Below, in pieces: positions 27,943 through 36,943 of a DNA stretch of 64,000 nt. Position 1 is the first letter of the stretch; each line of letters opens with the position of its first letter. Source of the DNA: Paludibacteraceae bacterium (lineage in GTDB: Bacteria > Bacteroidota > Bacteroidia > Bacteroidales > Paludibacteraceae). Below the pieces are notes generated by a model. That model had not been told where the DNA came from. It did not search any database and was given only the letters and a program-made list of their open reading frames with translations. The stretch is from positions 1 through 64,000 of the forward strand of contig JAEERP010000006.1 of the NCBI GenBank assembly GCA_016285885.1, written 5' to 3'. The position numbers and the translations under genes were made by a program.

Positions 27943-28176
27943 CGATTTTTCTCCAATAACTCAAGTTTTAGACACAAATTTAACTTGTTTCGAATTATAT
28001 TCTAACATTTCAGAGCCCAAGCAAAGCCCGATTTTCTCCGCAAAATAAGGGATTATATTCCCTATCCTCCTATTTCTCGTCCCCCGCACCTCTCAGAAAC
28101 TAAAATTTTTCAAACTGATTCACAACAGATTAAAGAATATTATCCATGAAACACGAAAAAAAAAGCGCAAACACGC

Positions 28177-28205
28177 TTGGATGTCAAGAAAAACGACTAT
28201 CTTTG
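28177..28205 (+). promoter_or_regulatory. Promoter of tRNA-Leu
   Basis: TTG at 28177-28179 and TATCTTTG at 28198-28205 are 18 bases apart, which fits the Bacteroidota -33/-7 arrangement; the mature tRNA starts 32 bases further on. Confidence 0.6.
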
Positions 28206-28237
28206 CACCGCAATTGAGAACGAATGTTCGACAATTC

Positions 28238-28321
28238 GCCCAGATGGCGGAATCGGTAGACGCGCTGGTCTCAAACACCAGTGGATTCACTTCCATCCCG
28301 GTTCGACCCCGGGTCTGGGTA
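28238..28321 (+). tRNA. tRNA-Leu (anticodon CAA)
   Basis: An 84-base class II tRNA. The acceptor stem GCCCAGA pairs with TCTGGGT (first pair G-U), the anticodon arm is CTGGT-CTCAAAC-ACCAG with anticodon CAA, a long variable arm (TGGATTCACTTCCA) follows, and the T arm is CCGGG-TTCGACC-CCGGG or one register near it. Discriminator A; CCA not encoded. It reads TTG codons. Confidence 0.95.
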
Positions 28322-28328
28322 CAAAGAA

Positions 28329-28365
28329 AGGCTGTTGATCAAATGATTGACAGCCTATTTCTTTT
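28329..28365 (+). terminator. Terminator after tRNA-Leu
   Basis: AGGCTGT pairs with ACAGCCT (28350-28356), followed by ATTTCTTTT; it starts eight bases after the tRNA. Confidence 0.75.
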
Positions 28366-28497
28366 CAATAAGCAACCGATAAGCAAAACACTACACACCT
28401 ACATTTTTTTCTCCACACAAGCAAAAAACGACTTGTGCGCTCGTTTCCACGTACATCCCTTATGGTTCATTGTCCGGGGAGTCCACATAAAAAAACA

Positions 28498-28522
28498 TGG
28501 GCAGACCCAAAGGATCTGCCCA
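28498..28522 (-). terminator. Terminator downstream of the second HTCS gene
   Basis: TGGGCAGA pairs with TCTGCCCA; on the minus strand a TGTTTTTTT tract follows. It lies 230 bases past the stop codon, so the HTCS mRNA would have a long 3' end. Confidence 0.7.
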
Positions 28523-28752
28523 ATTTCGCAAAGCTTACACAATACATGCAGGTAATTTCCAAAATCTTGGTCTAGAATAAACCATTATTACACTTTATCA
28601 ATAATCGTTCTGTCATTGACATTGCAAAGTTAATGTAAAAATGTTCATATCAATGAATTTATGCGCTAAAAATACTTAATTTCAGAAATATTTTTCGTAT
28701 CGGAGATAGAAATATCCTCGATTCTGTTGACGAAAGATAAAAATAAAGATGA

Positions 28753-31700
28753 TCAAACCTCCTGGGAAGGAGGGTAACCGAAGAACGACCTGTACTTCCT
28801 GCTGAAATAGAACGGATCGTTAAATCCTACGGAATACGCCACGTCAGAAACACTCTGATCCAGCTTCAACATCTCCTGCGCACGATGCAAACGATACTCT
28901 GTAATGATCTCCAACGGAGTCTTGTCCGTGATGGATTTCAGCTTGCGGGAAAGGGACGATTTGCTCATCGCCAAAGCGTCCGACACATCATCAACAGAGA
29001 AGGTCGGATCCTGGTAACGGTTCTCGACCACCTGAAGGAATTGCTTAAGCAATGTGTTCGTCTCCTCGTCGATTCGGTTCACCGCCAAGTTCCGGGAGAG
29101 GACCTCCTGCTGCTGACGTCTACGCCATTGCAGGATATTATTCAGCTTCATCAACAATTCACGAGAGGCAAATGGCTTCGTGACATAATCGATCGCACCG
29201 CTGGACAACCCCCTTAACCGATCATCCTCATCGCTACGAGCAGACAAGAAGATCAGCGGAACCACCGTCGATTGCAGGGTTCTCAAACGCTTGTACATTT
29301 CAATACCATCCATGACAGGCATCTCGACATCCGAGATGATTATATCAGGGTTTTCCTTGCATGCTATTTCAAAGCCACTCTCTCCATTATTCGCCTCGAT
29401 CACTTGGAAATATGGCTGCAACATCTCCTTTAGGTTATTGAGTATCAACGGATCATCATCCACAATCATCACCGTGTTGCCATCCATCAACTCCGTATTG
29501 ACCTCGAACGGCGTCTCCTCGTCTGGTTGAGGAGAGACCTCGACCTCATCCTCCGACTTCGGCAACAGGATGGAGATAGTCGTGCCCTTCCCCACTTCGC
29601 TGGTCATGGAGATGGATCCTCCACTCTTGCGGACGAAGTCTTTCGTCATCTGGAATCCCAAGCCCGTACCTTGCTCATTATTCGTACCCAAAGTGGATTC
29701 ATGCACACCGTCCTTCATCACGTCGTCCACCTGCTTTGGGGTCATGCCGACACCATTGTCCGATATCGTCAGACAAACATGGTCGTCCTTCTCCTCCGCC
29801 ACGATGTCAATGGCCCCTCCATTAGGGGTGAACTTCGCCGAGTTGGACAATATGTTACGGATGGCCGTTCCTATCATACGAGGGTCCACATATATCTTGT
29901 GGGCGACGTCGCACTGACAGTTGACGGAGATATCCTTTTCCGCCATCACCCCCTTCAGGAGATTCATCACCTCCGTCAAGATCTGACGCAGACTCACACT
30001 CTGTAAGTTACATACCACATCCGTCTGCTTACCTCTCGCCCACTCCAACAGCTTAACCATCACAGATTGCAGGTTAAAGGCGGAGAGATAGGTGTCATTC
30101 AACACCTTCCAAGTATTCGGGGAAGTCTCTTTCTTTTTCAATATACCCTCCAATGCGCCCACAATGGCGAACATCGGGTTCTTCAAGTCATGCGCCACGA
30201 CAGATATCAAACGGTCCTTCTCCTTCAGCACATCCAACAGATCTTGATTTCTACGTTCGATGAGCTCCTGCTTCTGCTCCAACAGTTTATTGCTTTCGTC
30301 CAACTCTTTCGTACGCTCAGCCACCTTCTTCGCCAAGAGTTCCCGCTGCTTAACAATGGTCCTGAACCGCAAATAGAAGACCGCCACCACGGCCGCGAAC
30401 AATGAGAAGATCACCAAGAGCGTGAACCACCAAGTCTTCCACCAAGGAGGCAATACCCTGATCTTCAACGAAATGGACTTAGACTCGCCCACCCCATCAC
30501 GACGGTGCGCCTTCACTTCCAACACATAATCGCCAAAAGGCAAGTGGGAGATCTTCACCTCTCGTTTCTCCCCGAGATCCACCCAGCGGCGATCCAATCC
30601 ATTGATACGATAGGAAGCGTCCACATTGTTCAGTCCGGAGAAATCCAGGACGTCAAAGGTAATTTCTATGTTCGTTTCGTCATAATTGAGCACCAACTCA
30701 TCCGTCTTGGAAAGAGGGGAAGGCAACAACTCACTGTTCGGAGCCACCCTTTCGCCAAACAAATAGAGGTCGGAGAACGACAGATATTCCACACTCGCCG
30801 TTTCATGGATCATCGTAGGGTCGAAGACAAAGAATCCTTCGGTACTGCCGAAGTAGAAACGGCCCTTCGAATCTTGGAACACGGCACGGGAAGTAAAATA
30901 GTTACGGTTCCTGCAACGTTCGTCCAACAAGACCAACTGATAAGAACGCTTATCGTAGTCGAAGTGAAGGATACCATTGGATCCACTCGTCCACATATGA
31001 CCATCCTTACCCAACACGATCGAGGAGTAATGGCCCTCCGGCAAGAAATCCAGCCACTTATACGAAGAACCGTCCGCTTCGAAACGTAACACACCGCAGT
31101 TGCTGACCACAAAGAGATTGCCATCTTCGTCACTGGCACCCTGCACCATCATCAAAGGGTTATGAGATTGGTTGGCATCAACGTCAGGAAAAACATCCTT
31201 GTACGGACCACCATTTTCGCTGCGCCATACTGACCTTGAAGTGATCACCCATCGCACGCCCTGCTTCGTCTCCATCACATGCTCCACCCAACGATCCTCC
31301 GCCGCGGCTTCCGTCCCCTTCCCGAAAATAAAACGTTGATGGGTCCATCTCGTGGAATCCTTCGGCAAAAGATAGACCCCGTCGCCAGCCAAGCCCACGC
31401 CCACATCTCCATTCTTGAAGCAACACAAGACTTTACTTGTACTATACGGGAACCCAATACCATCGAAAGGATACTGCCTGATTTCACCCGTCCGCGTATC
31501 ATAGGTACATGGCACACCACCCCAAGAGGCGAGCCACATCTTGCCACCAATGGCCTTTTGCGCAGAGAGCACATTGTTGGACGTCAAGCCATCATCCGTC
31601 TGCACATGTTTCAGAATCTTCAAGTCAGGGGATAAGGCATAGACACCATGTCCATCCGCACAGACAATGATGTTCCCTTTGTCATCCTCCGCAAATGAGG

Positions 31701-32757
31701 TGACATCGACCAAAGGGAAGCCAATATCCGAAGAGTGCAACGAACCCGACCCCTTAATCGCACCATAGCGCCAAAGGCCTGAATTTTGGGTGCCGATCCA
31801 AATGTCACCATCCCGATCCTCAAAAAGCGTATGCACCTTTTTCAGTTCATCCGCCTTGATATTGACTGGCTCCTGCTTCTCGAAGCGCCACTTTTCGTCC
31901 ACGCACTCGCCTGTCCATAGACCACTGCCGCTGGTACCAAGCCACACTCTCCCCCTCGAATCCTTCAACAGAGAAGTGATACACTTAAAAGGAGTTTCGA
32001 TTTTTTCCACACGATCGATGGCCCCATCCTCACACAGATAAACCATGCCCAAGGAACCAATGGAGGAAGCGAACAAAACCCTTCTCCGGTCCAGCTTCAC
32101 CATGGAGGAGACCATCTCATTGATCCTGCCCATATATTCCGGGCTACATATCTTATAGTTCTTATCCCAAATGTAAATGCCAGGGAAACGTCCAATCCAG
32201 ATACGCCCCCACTCATCCTCAATCAGGCTACAGGTGAATACCTTCTTTGTCGCCTCGTACATCAACGAGTCCTTGTCAAAGGCACCAAGACTATCATTGT
32301 ATAAGTAAAGTCCCTCGTTAGTGGAGAGGATGGTACGGTCCTTGCTGATCGTGTATATACCCGTGACACATTTGTAGTAGGTGGTGTCAAAATCCTTCGG
32401 CGCTAGGTTCTTGAATGAATCAGTCTGCTCGTCATACGAGACAGCCAAGCCATTATTACCCCCGAAGCATACCCTTCCGTCAGCCATCAAGTTGGCGCGA
32501 ATGATATCATTACGGAACAAAGAGGGATAGTCCTCAAAAAAATAGTTCTTGAAATGGACACCATCAAACTTATTCAAACCATACTCTGTAGCGATCCACA
32601 AGAAACCATTCTTATCCTGCGTGATGGCATGGACATAATTACAACTCAGTCCATCCTTCGCAGTATAATGGCGAAAAGCTGCCCACTCCATCGCCCTTAT
32701 AGGGAGGGAGAGCAGAAGAAAAAAAATCGCACCTGTTATTACCCTTAAAAAAACCAT
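28753..32757 (-). CDS. Second hybrid two-component system regulator (HTCS)
   Basis: A 1334-residue sensor-regulator. In order: a signal sequence, a periplasmic propeller sensor (DGLSCNYVHAITQDKNGFLWIAT, about 30-680), Y_Y_Y domain, membrane helix near 772-797, a coiled coil rich in Glu/Lys, a kinase with VVAHDLKNP (His856), an ATPase domain with GTGLGFQMTKDFV, a receiver with ISDVEMPVMDG (Asp1143) and an AraC-type DNA-binding domain (LHRAQEMLKLDQSVSDVAYSV in two helices near the end). The H-box is of the HDLKNP kind, unlike HELRTP in the first HTCS. No SusC/SusD or glycoside hydrolase gene is adjacent. The ATG at 32757 is preferred to a GTG two codons earlier. A promoter and a distal terminator frame it as a single-gene transcript. 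Confidence 0.94.
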   Translation of the reverse strand: MVFLRVITGAIFFLLLSLPIRAMEWAAFRHYTAKDGLSCNYVHAITQDKNGFLWIATEYGLNKFDGVHFKNYFFEDYPSLFRNDIIRANLMADGRVCFGGNNGLAVSYDEQTDSFKNLAPKDFDTTYYKCVTGIYTISKDRTILSTNEGLYLYNDSLGAFDKDSLMYEATKKVFTCSLIEDEWGRIWIGRFPGIYIWDKNYKICSPEYMGRINEMVSSMVKLDRRRVLFASSIGSLGMVYLCEDGAIDRVEKIETPFKCITSLLKDSRGRVWLGTSGSGLWTGECVDEKWRFEKQEPVNIKADELKKVHTLFEDRDGDIWIGTQNSGLWRYGAIKGSGSLHSSDIGFPLVDVTSFAEDDKGNIIVCADGHGVYALSPDLKILKHVQTDDGLTSNNVLSAQKAIGGKMWLASWGGVPCTYDTRTGEIRQYPFDGIGFPYSTSKVLCCFKNGDVGVGLAGDGVYLLPKDSTRWTHQRFIFGKGTEAAAEDRWVEHVMETKQGVRWVITSRSVWRSENGGPYKDVFPDVDANQSHNPLMMVQGASDEDGNLFVVSNCGVLRFEADGSSYKWLDFLPEGHYSSIVLGKDGHMWTSGSNGILHFDYDKRSYQLVLLDERCRNRNYFTSRAVFQDSKGRFYFGSTEGFFVFDPTMIHETASVEYLSFSDLYLFGERVAPNSELLPSPLSKTDELVLNYDETNIEITFDVLDFSGLNNVDASYRINGLDRRWVDLGEKREVKISHLPFGDYVLEVKAHRRDGVGESKSISLKIRVLPPWWKTWWFTLLVIFSLFAAVVAVFYLRFRTIVKQRELLAKKVAERTKELDESNKLLEQKQELIERRNQDLLDVLKEKDRLISVVAHDLKNPMFAIVGALEGILKKKETSPNTWKVLNDTYLSAFNLQSVMVKLLEWARGKQTDVVCNLQSVSLRQILTEVMNLLKGVMAEKDISVNCQCDVAHKIYVDPRMIGTAIRNILSNSAKFTPNGGAIDIVAEEKDDHVCLTISDNGVGMTPKQVDDVMKDGVHESTLGTNNEQGTGLGFQMTKDFVRKSGGSISMTSEVGKGTTISILLPKSEDEVEVSPQPDEETPFEVNTELMDGNTVMIVDDDPLILNNLKEMLQPYFQVIEANNGESGFEIACKENPDIIISDVEMPVMDGIEMYKRLRTLQSTVVPLIFLSARSDEDDRLRGLSSGAIDYVTKPFASRELLMKLNNILQWRRRQQQEVLSRNLAVNRIDEETNTLLKQFLQVVENRYQDPTFSVDDVSDALAMSKSSLSRKLKSITDKTPLEIITEYRLHRAQEMLKLDQSVSDVAYSVGFNDPFYFSRKYRSFFGYPPSQEV

Positions 32758-32778
32758 GTACACGTCCTAAACATGGTG

Positions 32779-32786
32779 CAAAAATA
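32779..32786 (-). promoter_or_regulatory. -7 promoter element for the second HTCS gene
   Basis: The minus strand reads TATTTTTG, an exact TAnnTTTG match 21 bases before the ATG. Confidence 0.55.
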
Positions 32787-32898
32787 GAAAAAATAGGCGA
32801 TATACACATAGTCGGATGAGAAAAAGAACGAATATTAAACTTAAATAAATTTAAAAAATTAAATGCGAACTTAGACCCCTATATAGAGAAAAAAGACG

Positions 32899-32906
32899 TA
32901 AATTCG
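32899..32906 (+). promoter_or_regulatory. -7 promoter element for glyA
   Basis: TAAATTCG, one base from the TAnnTTTG consensus. Transcription would begin near 32912, which excludes the ATG at 32911 as a normal start and supports the one at 32944. Confidence 0.45.
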
Positions 32907-32943
32907 CGATGTGAAATTTTTCATTAACTATAATAATTCCTTT

Positions 32944-34224
32944 ATGGTAAGAGACACAGCAATATTCGACATCATCGAGAAGGAACACCAACGCCAGTTG
33001 AAAGGCATTGAGTTGATTGCTTCCGAAAACTTCGTGAGTGACCAGGTTATGCAAGCCATGGGTTCATGGTTGACTAACAAGTATGCAGAGGGACTTCCGG
33101 GACACCGTTACTACGGTGGTTGCGAAGTTGTTGACTTGGCCGAGCAATTATGTATAGACCGCTTGAAACAAATCTTCGGCGCAGAATGGGCGAACGTACA
33201 ACCTCACTCTGGCGCACAAGCAAACGCTGCAGTCTTCTTGGCTTGTTTGAACGCAGGCGATAAATTCCTCGGACTGAACCTTTCCCACGGCGGACACCTT
33301 TCTCATGGATCCCCGGTGAACTTCTCTGGTCTGATGTTCCACGCTTTGGAATATAACGTGAAGGAAGATACTGGCCGTGTAGACTACGACCAATTGGAGC
33401 AAGTAGCCCGCGCGGAGAAGCCAAAATTGATCATCGCCGGCGCATCCGCATATTCCCGCGAATGGGACTACGCACGCATCCGCAAGGTGGCTGACGAGAT
33501 CGGTGCCATCTTCATGGTGGATATGGCTCACCCTGCAGGTTTGATCGCCGCAGGATTGCTCAACAACCCTGTTAAATACGCACACATCGTAACAACAACT
33601 ACACACAAGACTCTCCGCGGTCCTCGTGGTGGTGTGATCATGATGGGCAAGGACTTCGATAACCCATGGGGCAAGAAGACTCCTAAGGGTGAAATCAAGA
33701 AGATGTCCGCCCTCCTCGACTCAGCTGTATTCCCAGGAATCCAAGGTGGTCCGTTGGAGCACGTCATCGCCGCTAAGGCAGTTGCCTTCGGTGAGGCTCT
33801 TCAACCAGAATACAAGGTATACCAATCTCAAGTGAAGAAGAACGCCGCTGTGATGGCCCAAGCTTTCATGGACAAAGGTTACAAGATCATCTCTGGCGGT
33901 ACAGACAACCACTCTATGTTGGTTGACCTCCGCACCAAATTCCCTGACCTGACAGGTAAGGTGGCTGAGAAAGCGTTGGTTGCGGCTGATATCACCACCA
34001 ACAAGAACATGGTGCCTTTCGATAGCCGTTCTCCATTCCAGACTTCTGGTTTGCGTTTCGGTACTCCTGCCATCACTACTCGTGGTGCGAAGGAAGAATT
34101 GATGGGCCAAATCGTGGAATTGATCGACACGGTCCTCTGCGATCCTGAGAACGACAAGGTGATCACCTCCGTACGTGAGAAAGTTAATTCTATCATGAAG
34201 GATTATCCTTTGTTCGCGTGGTAA
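32944..34224 (+). CDS. glyA: Serine hydroxymethyltransferase
   Basis: A 426-residue PLP enzyme that interconverts serine and glycine while loading one-carbon units onto tetrahydrofolate. The family N-terminus [24 protein letters not shown] and the Schiff-base lysine in [13 protein letters not shown] are present, with GHRYYGGCE in between. The frame extends eleven codons upstream, but [15 protein letters not shown] matches relatives, so 32944 is chosen. The codons are enriched in GGT, CGT and GCT compared with neighbours, as expected for a highly expressed gene. Single-gene unit with a terminator. Confidence 0.97.
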   Translation: MVRDTAIFDIIEKEHQRQLKGIELIASENFVSDQVMQAMGSWLTNKYAEGLPGHRYYGGCEVVDLAEQLCIDRLKQIFGAEWANVQPHSGAQANAAVFLACLNAGDKFLGLNLSHGGHLSHGSPVNFSGLMFHALEYNVKEDTGRVDYDQLEQVARAEKPKLIIAGASAYSREWDYARIRKVADEIGAIFMVDMAHPAGLIAAGLLNNPVKYAHIVTTTTHKTLRGPRGGVIMMGKDFDNPWGKKTPKGEIKKMSALLDSAVFPGIQGGPLEHVIAAKAVAFGEALQPEYKVYQSQVKKNAAVMAQAFMDKGYKIISGGTDNHSMLVDLRTKFPDLTGKVAEKALVAADITTNKNMVPFDSRSPFQTSGLRFGTPAITTRGAKEELMGQIVELIDTVLCDPENDKVITSVREKVNSIMKDYPLFAW

Positions 34225-34258
34225 TCTATTCGAATGAATTCGAACTCTTTATAAGGAT

Positions 34259-34290
34259 GAAGGCTACCCCTCGGGGTGGCCTTCGTTTTC
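34259..34290 (+). terminator. Terminator after glyA
   Basis: GAAGGCTACCC and GGGTGGCCTTC form an 11-bp stem with one G-U pair around CTCG, followed by GTTTTC. Confidence 0.85.
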
Positions 34291-34363
34291 TACATCACAA
34301 AAAATTTCCCGAACGGACCACTCCATCACCCATCACCACCCCACTCATTTAACCACATCAACA

Positions 34364-34999
34364 ATGGTAACCACTATCATCATCATCATAACCACCATCA
34401 TCTCGATACTATCCTTTGGACAACTTGAGATGTTGCCTCAGAGTTTATGTCACCCTCAATGGTTCGACAAGCTGAAATTCAACGCTTACCTGATCAAACA
34501 CAAGGGAGAACATTACCGCATGTTCACTTCCGGACTCATTCATGGAAGCACATGGCACCTGCTATTCAACATGCTGACGCTCTATTTCTTCGGTTATTTT
34601 GTGGAGGAGTGCTTCGTTGCCATCTTCGGCGAAACAAAAGGTGAACTTGCCTATGCGTTGATGTACGTGATGGCGATTGGTGTCTCCTCCGTAGCAGACT
34701 ATGTGAAACACAAAAACGACCCCTATTTCAATGCGATCGGAGCCTCAGGGGCCGTTTCCGCCGTCATATTCGCAGCCATACTCCTCAACCCGCACTTGGG
34801 CATTTGTTTCTTTTTCATACCGATACCTATCCCTGGGTATATATTCGGGCCTCTCTACCTGATCTACTGCCAATATATGGCGAAAAAGAACATCGATAAC
34901 ATCGGCCACTCCGCACACTTCTGGGGCGCCGTGTTCGGGTTCATTTTTCCTATCTTTCTATCCCCGAAGTTACTGGGGTACTTCATCTCTTACTTCTAA
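34364..34999 (+). CDS. Rhomboid family intramembrane serine protease
   Basis: A 211-residue protein with six predicted membrane segments, the minimal rhomboid topology. The catalytic dyad is visible: Ser128 in AIGASGAVS and His185 in HSAHFWGAVFG. The STWHLLFNMLTLYFFG stretch supplies the conserved His and Asn of the second helix that form the oxyanion hole. It would cleave membrane proteins within the bilayer; its substrate is unknown. It stands alone and converges on the helicase gene with an 18-base gap; no terminator separates the two. Confidence 0.93.
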   Translation: MVTTIIIIITTIISILSFGQLEMLPQSLCHPQWFDKLKFNAYLIKHKGEHYRMFTSGLIHGSTWHLLFNMLTLYFFGYFVEECFVAIFGETKGELAYALMYVMAIGVSSVADYVKHKNDPYFNAIGASGAVSAVIFAAILLNPHLGICFFFIPIPIPGYIFGPLYLIYCQYMAKKNIDNIGHSAHFWGAVFGFIFPIFLSPKLLGYFISYF

Positions 35000-35017
35000 A
35001 AAGGGGTTTCAACAGGC

Positions 35018-36868
35018 TTAGGACTGAGGATTCTCCACCCAATTCCACAACGAGCGATAGAACTTGTGCCTCGTCAACGTGGAGGAGTCTCCAATGACCA
35101 TAAGTTTCATGCGGGCCCTCGTCATCGCCACATTCATACGTCGCAGCTCCCTCAAGAAACCGATCTCCCCATCTTCGTTCGAACGCACCAAACTGATCAG
35201 AACCACATCTCGCTCCTGTCCCTGGAATCCATCCACTGTGTTAATCGTGATCAGGGCACGGAAAGGCTTCAAAGATTTGCACTCACGCATAAGACGTCTG
35301 AGGTAATAGACTTGCGCCTTATAAGGTGATATGACACCGAAATCAATCCGTTCATCCAACACACGATGAGGGCCCACCTTCTCGATGAATTGGGACAGGA
35401 GGGTGATGACCAATTCAGCCTCCATCTTATTGACACGCCCCGCCGAGAGGGTCACATACTCCTCCTCAAAAGAGAAATTCCGCGTATCAACCCATTCCAC
35501 AGGCTCCTCATAGTCCAGAATGCCACGGCAACGGACATTCTCCGCAGCCTTCAGTTTCCCCTCATAAAACCAATCGGAGGAGAACTGCATGATACGCTCA
35601 TTCATACGATATTGAAGGTTCAACAAAGTGACTACATCTGGCTTGGAAGCTACGATTTTCTCCATCAACGTGTAAGACAAGCCTGCACGCTCCGCCTCAA
35701 AACATTTGATCGTTGGAGGCAATTGCTTATGGTCTCCCGCAAGGATCACACGATGCGATTTGCAGATAGGAATCCAACAAGCCGCCTCGATGGCCTGCGC
35801 CGCCTCATCGATGAAAAGAGACTGGAAAGTGCGCCCGTACAACAACGGATTGGCAGCACCCACTAACGTACAAGCCACCACCCTGGCCTCCGAAAACAAG
35901 TCTTCCCGTATCTCATACTCCAAAGCCTCGGCCTTCTCCTTCACCACCAAAGCCTTGCTACGATTGGTGCGATATAACTCACGCACCACCTTACGCATAG
36001 ACCACAATGTGTCATAATGAGGATGGGACTCGAATCGGCGCTCGTACGTATACGAGAGCATCTTGTCATCCACGCGGCACGGATTGCCGATTCGAAGCAC
36101 GTTCACTCCTCGATCCACCAACTGCTCGGAGATCCAATCCACAGCCATATTGCTCTGTGCGCAGACCAACACCTGGCTTTCTCGGCGTAACGTCTCATAG
36201 ATCGCCTCGACCAACGTTGTCGTTTTCCCCGTACCCGGAGGACCATGCACCACGGCAACATCCTTCGCCATCAATATTTTATTGACAGCAGCCTCCTGGG
36301 AAGTATTCAGCCATGGGAAACGCAAAGGATTGAACGAGAAGAAACCCGCAGGACGATTCCCCAACAGGGTTTCCCGCAGATCGAACAAACGGCCAGACTG
36401 CACACTCAAGAGACGTTCCAAAGCCTCGAACATTGCGCGATAACTCGTCTCGTCAAAACTAAGCTGAACGCCCAAACGCTCGGAAGACTCCAAGACCGAC
36501 AGATGATCACGGTCCGGCAAGACAAGCGTCAACGATTTATCGGAAGCGAAGCTCACCTGAGAAGCGATCTTGATCGGGCGGATCTCATGGTTCATGCTGA
36601 CCGTGAAGAACTCAACCGCCTTGCCATACTCGAAATGGTCATCCCCCTCTGCAGAAACACCTCCTGACACCTCAACGACAAACTGATTCAACGAATTGTA
36701 GTAAGACCTTCCCAATGAGACAGGGAAACGACAATTGCCAGCAGCCACTTTCTTCTCAACGGAGATCAAGCTAGACTGTTGGGCAAAGCACTTCCTGTCA
36801 AACTCATACTCCTGACGCAACAGATCGCGATGTTTAAGAAGTGACAATACGGAAGAATTAGCAGCCAT
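35018..36868 (-). CDS. Superfamily 1 helicase (UPF1/IGHMBP2-like)
   Basis: A 616-residue nucleic-acid helicase. An N-terminal beta-barrel-like region of about 180 residues precedes the RecA-like core. Walker A is GPPGTGKTTTL near residue 210, Walker B is FIDEAAQA near 352, then GDHKQLPPT (motif III), QYRMNERIM (IV), TVDGFQGQE (V) and NVAMTRAR (VI). The order and spacing are those of the UPF1-like clade of SF1B helicases, which unwind DNA or RNA 5' to 3'. The cellular role of the Bacteroidota members is not established. It lies just past the terminator of the giant surface protein, and I see no strong TAnnTTTG match before it. Confidence 0.93.
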   Translation of the reverse strand: MAANSSVLSLLKHRDLLRQEYEFDRKCFAQQSSLISVEKKVAAGNCRFPVSLGRSYYNSLNQFVVEVSGGVSAEGDDHFEYGKAVEFFTVSMNHEIRPIKIASQVSFASDKSLTLVLPDRDHLSVLESSERLGVQLSFDETSYRAMFEALERLLSVQSGRLFDLRETLLGNRPAGFFSFNPLRFPWLNTSQEAAVNKILMAKDVAVVHGPPGTGKTTTLVEAIYETLRRESQVLVCAQSNMAVDWISEQLVDRGVNVLRIGNPCRVDDKMLSYTYERRFESHPHYDTLWSMRKVVRELYRTNRSKALVVKEKAEALEYEIREDLFSEARVVACTLVGAANPLLYGRTFQSLFIDEAAQAIEAACWIPICKSHRVILAGDHKQLPPTIKCFEAERAGLSYTLMEKIVASKPDVVTLLNLQYRMNERIMQFSSDWFYEGKLKAAENVRCRGILDYEEPVEWVDTRNFSFEEEYVTLSAGRVNKMEAELVITLLSQFIEKVGPHRVLDERIDFGVISPYKAQVYYLRRLMRECKSLKPFRALITINTVDGFQGQERDVVLISLVRSNEDGEIGFLRELRRMNVAMTRARMKLMVIGDSSTLTRHKFYRSLWNWVENPQS

Positions 36869-36888
36869 GTGGGAGAAAAACAGAAGGA

Positions 36889-36920
36889 GAAAAAAGAAGA
36901 CCGCCTCGTGAGCGGTCTTC
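36889..36920 (-). terminator. Terminator after the giant T9SS cargo gene
   Basis: GAAGACCGC pairs with GCGGTCTTC around a seven-base loop; on the minus strand a TTTTTT run follows. It lies 23 bases past the stop codon at 36944. Confidence 0.88.
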
Positions 36921-36943
36921 TACTGATTATTAACGTTATACTA

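Larger units (their letters stand above)
27906..28237. other. Intergenic region between manC and tRNA-Leu
   Basis: It contains the divergent promoters of the two flanking genes. The rest, about 28000-28190, is A/T-rich and holds no supported gene, repeat or RNA structure that I can see. Confidence 0.6.
28322..28752. other. Intergenic region between tRNA-Leu and the second HTCS gene
   Basis: Besides the tRNA terminator and a second hairpin facing the HTCS gene, this 431-base stretch shows no supported gene. Reading frames here are short and lack a family resemblance. Confidence 0.6.

Noticed and set aside
28181-28555. An open frame over tRNA-Leu
   Set aside because: It runs straight through the tRNA and its terminator and is not a protein gene.
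20349-32757. A polysaccharide-utilisation locus around the two hybrid regulators
   Set aside because: No SusC, SusD or glycoside hydrolase gene is present.
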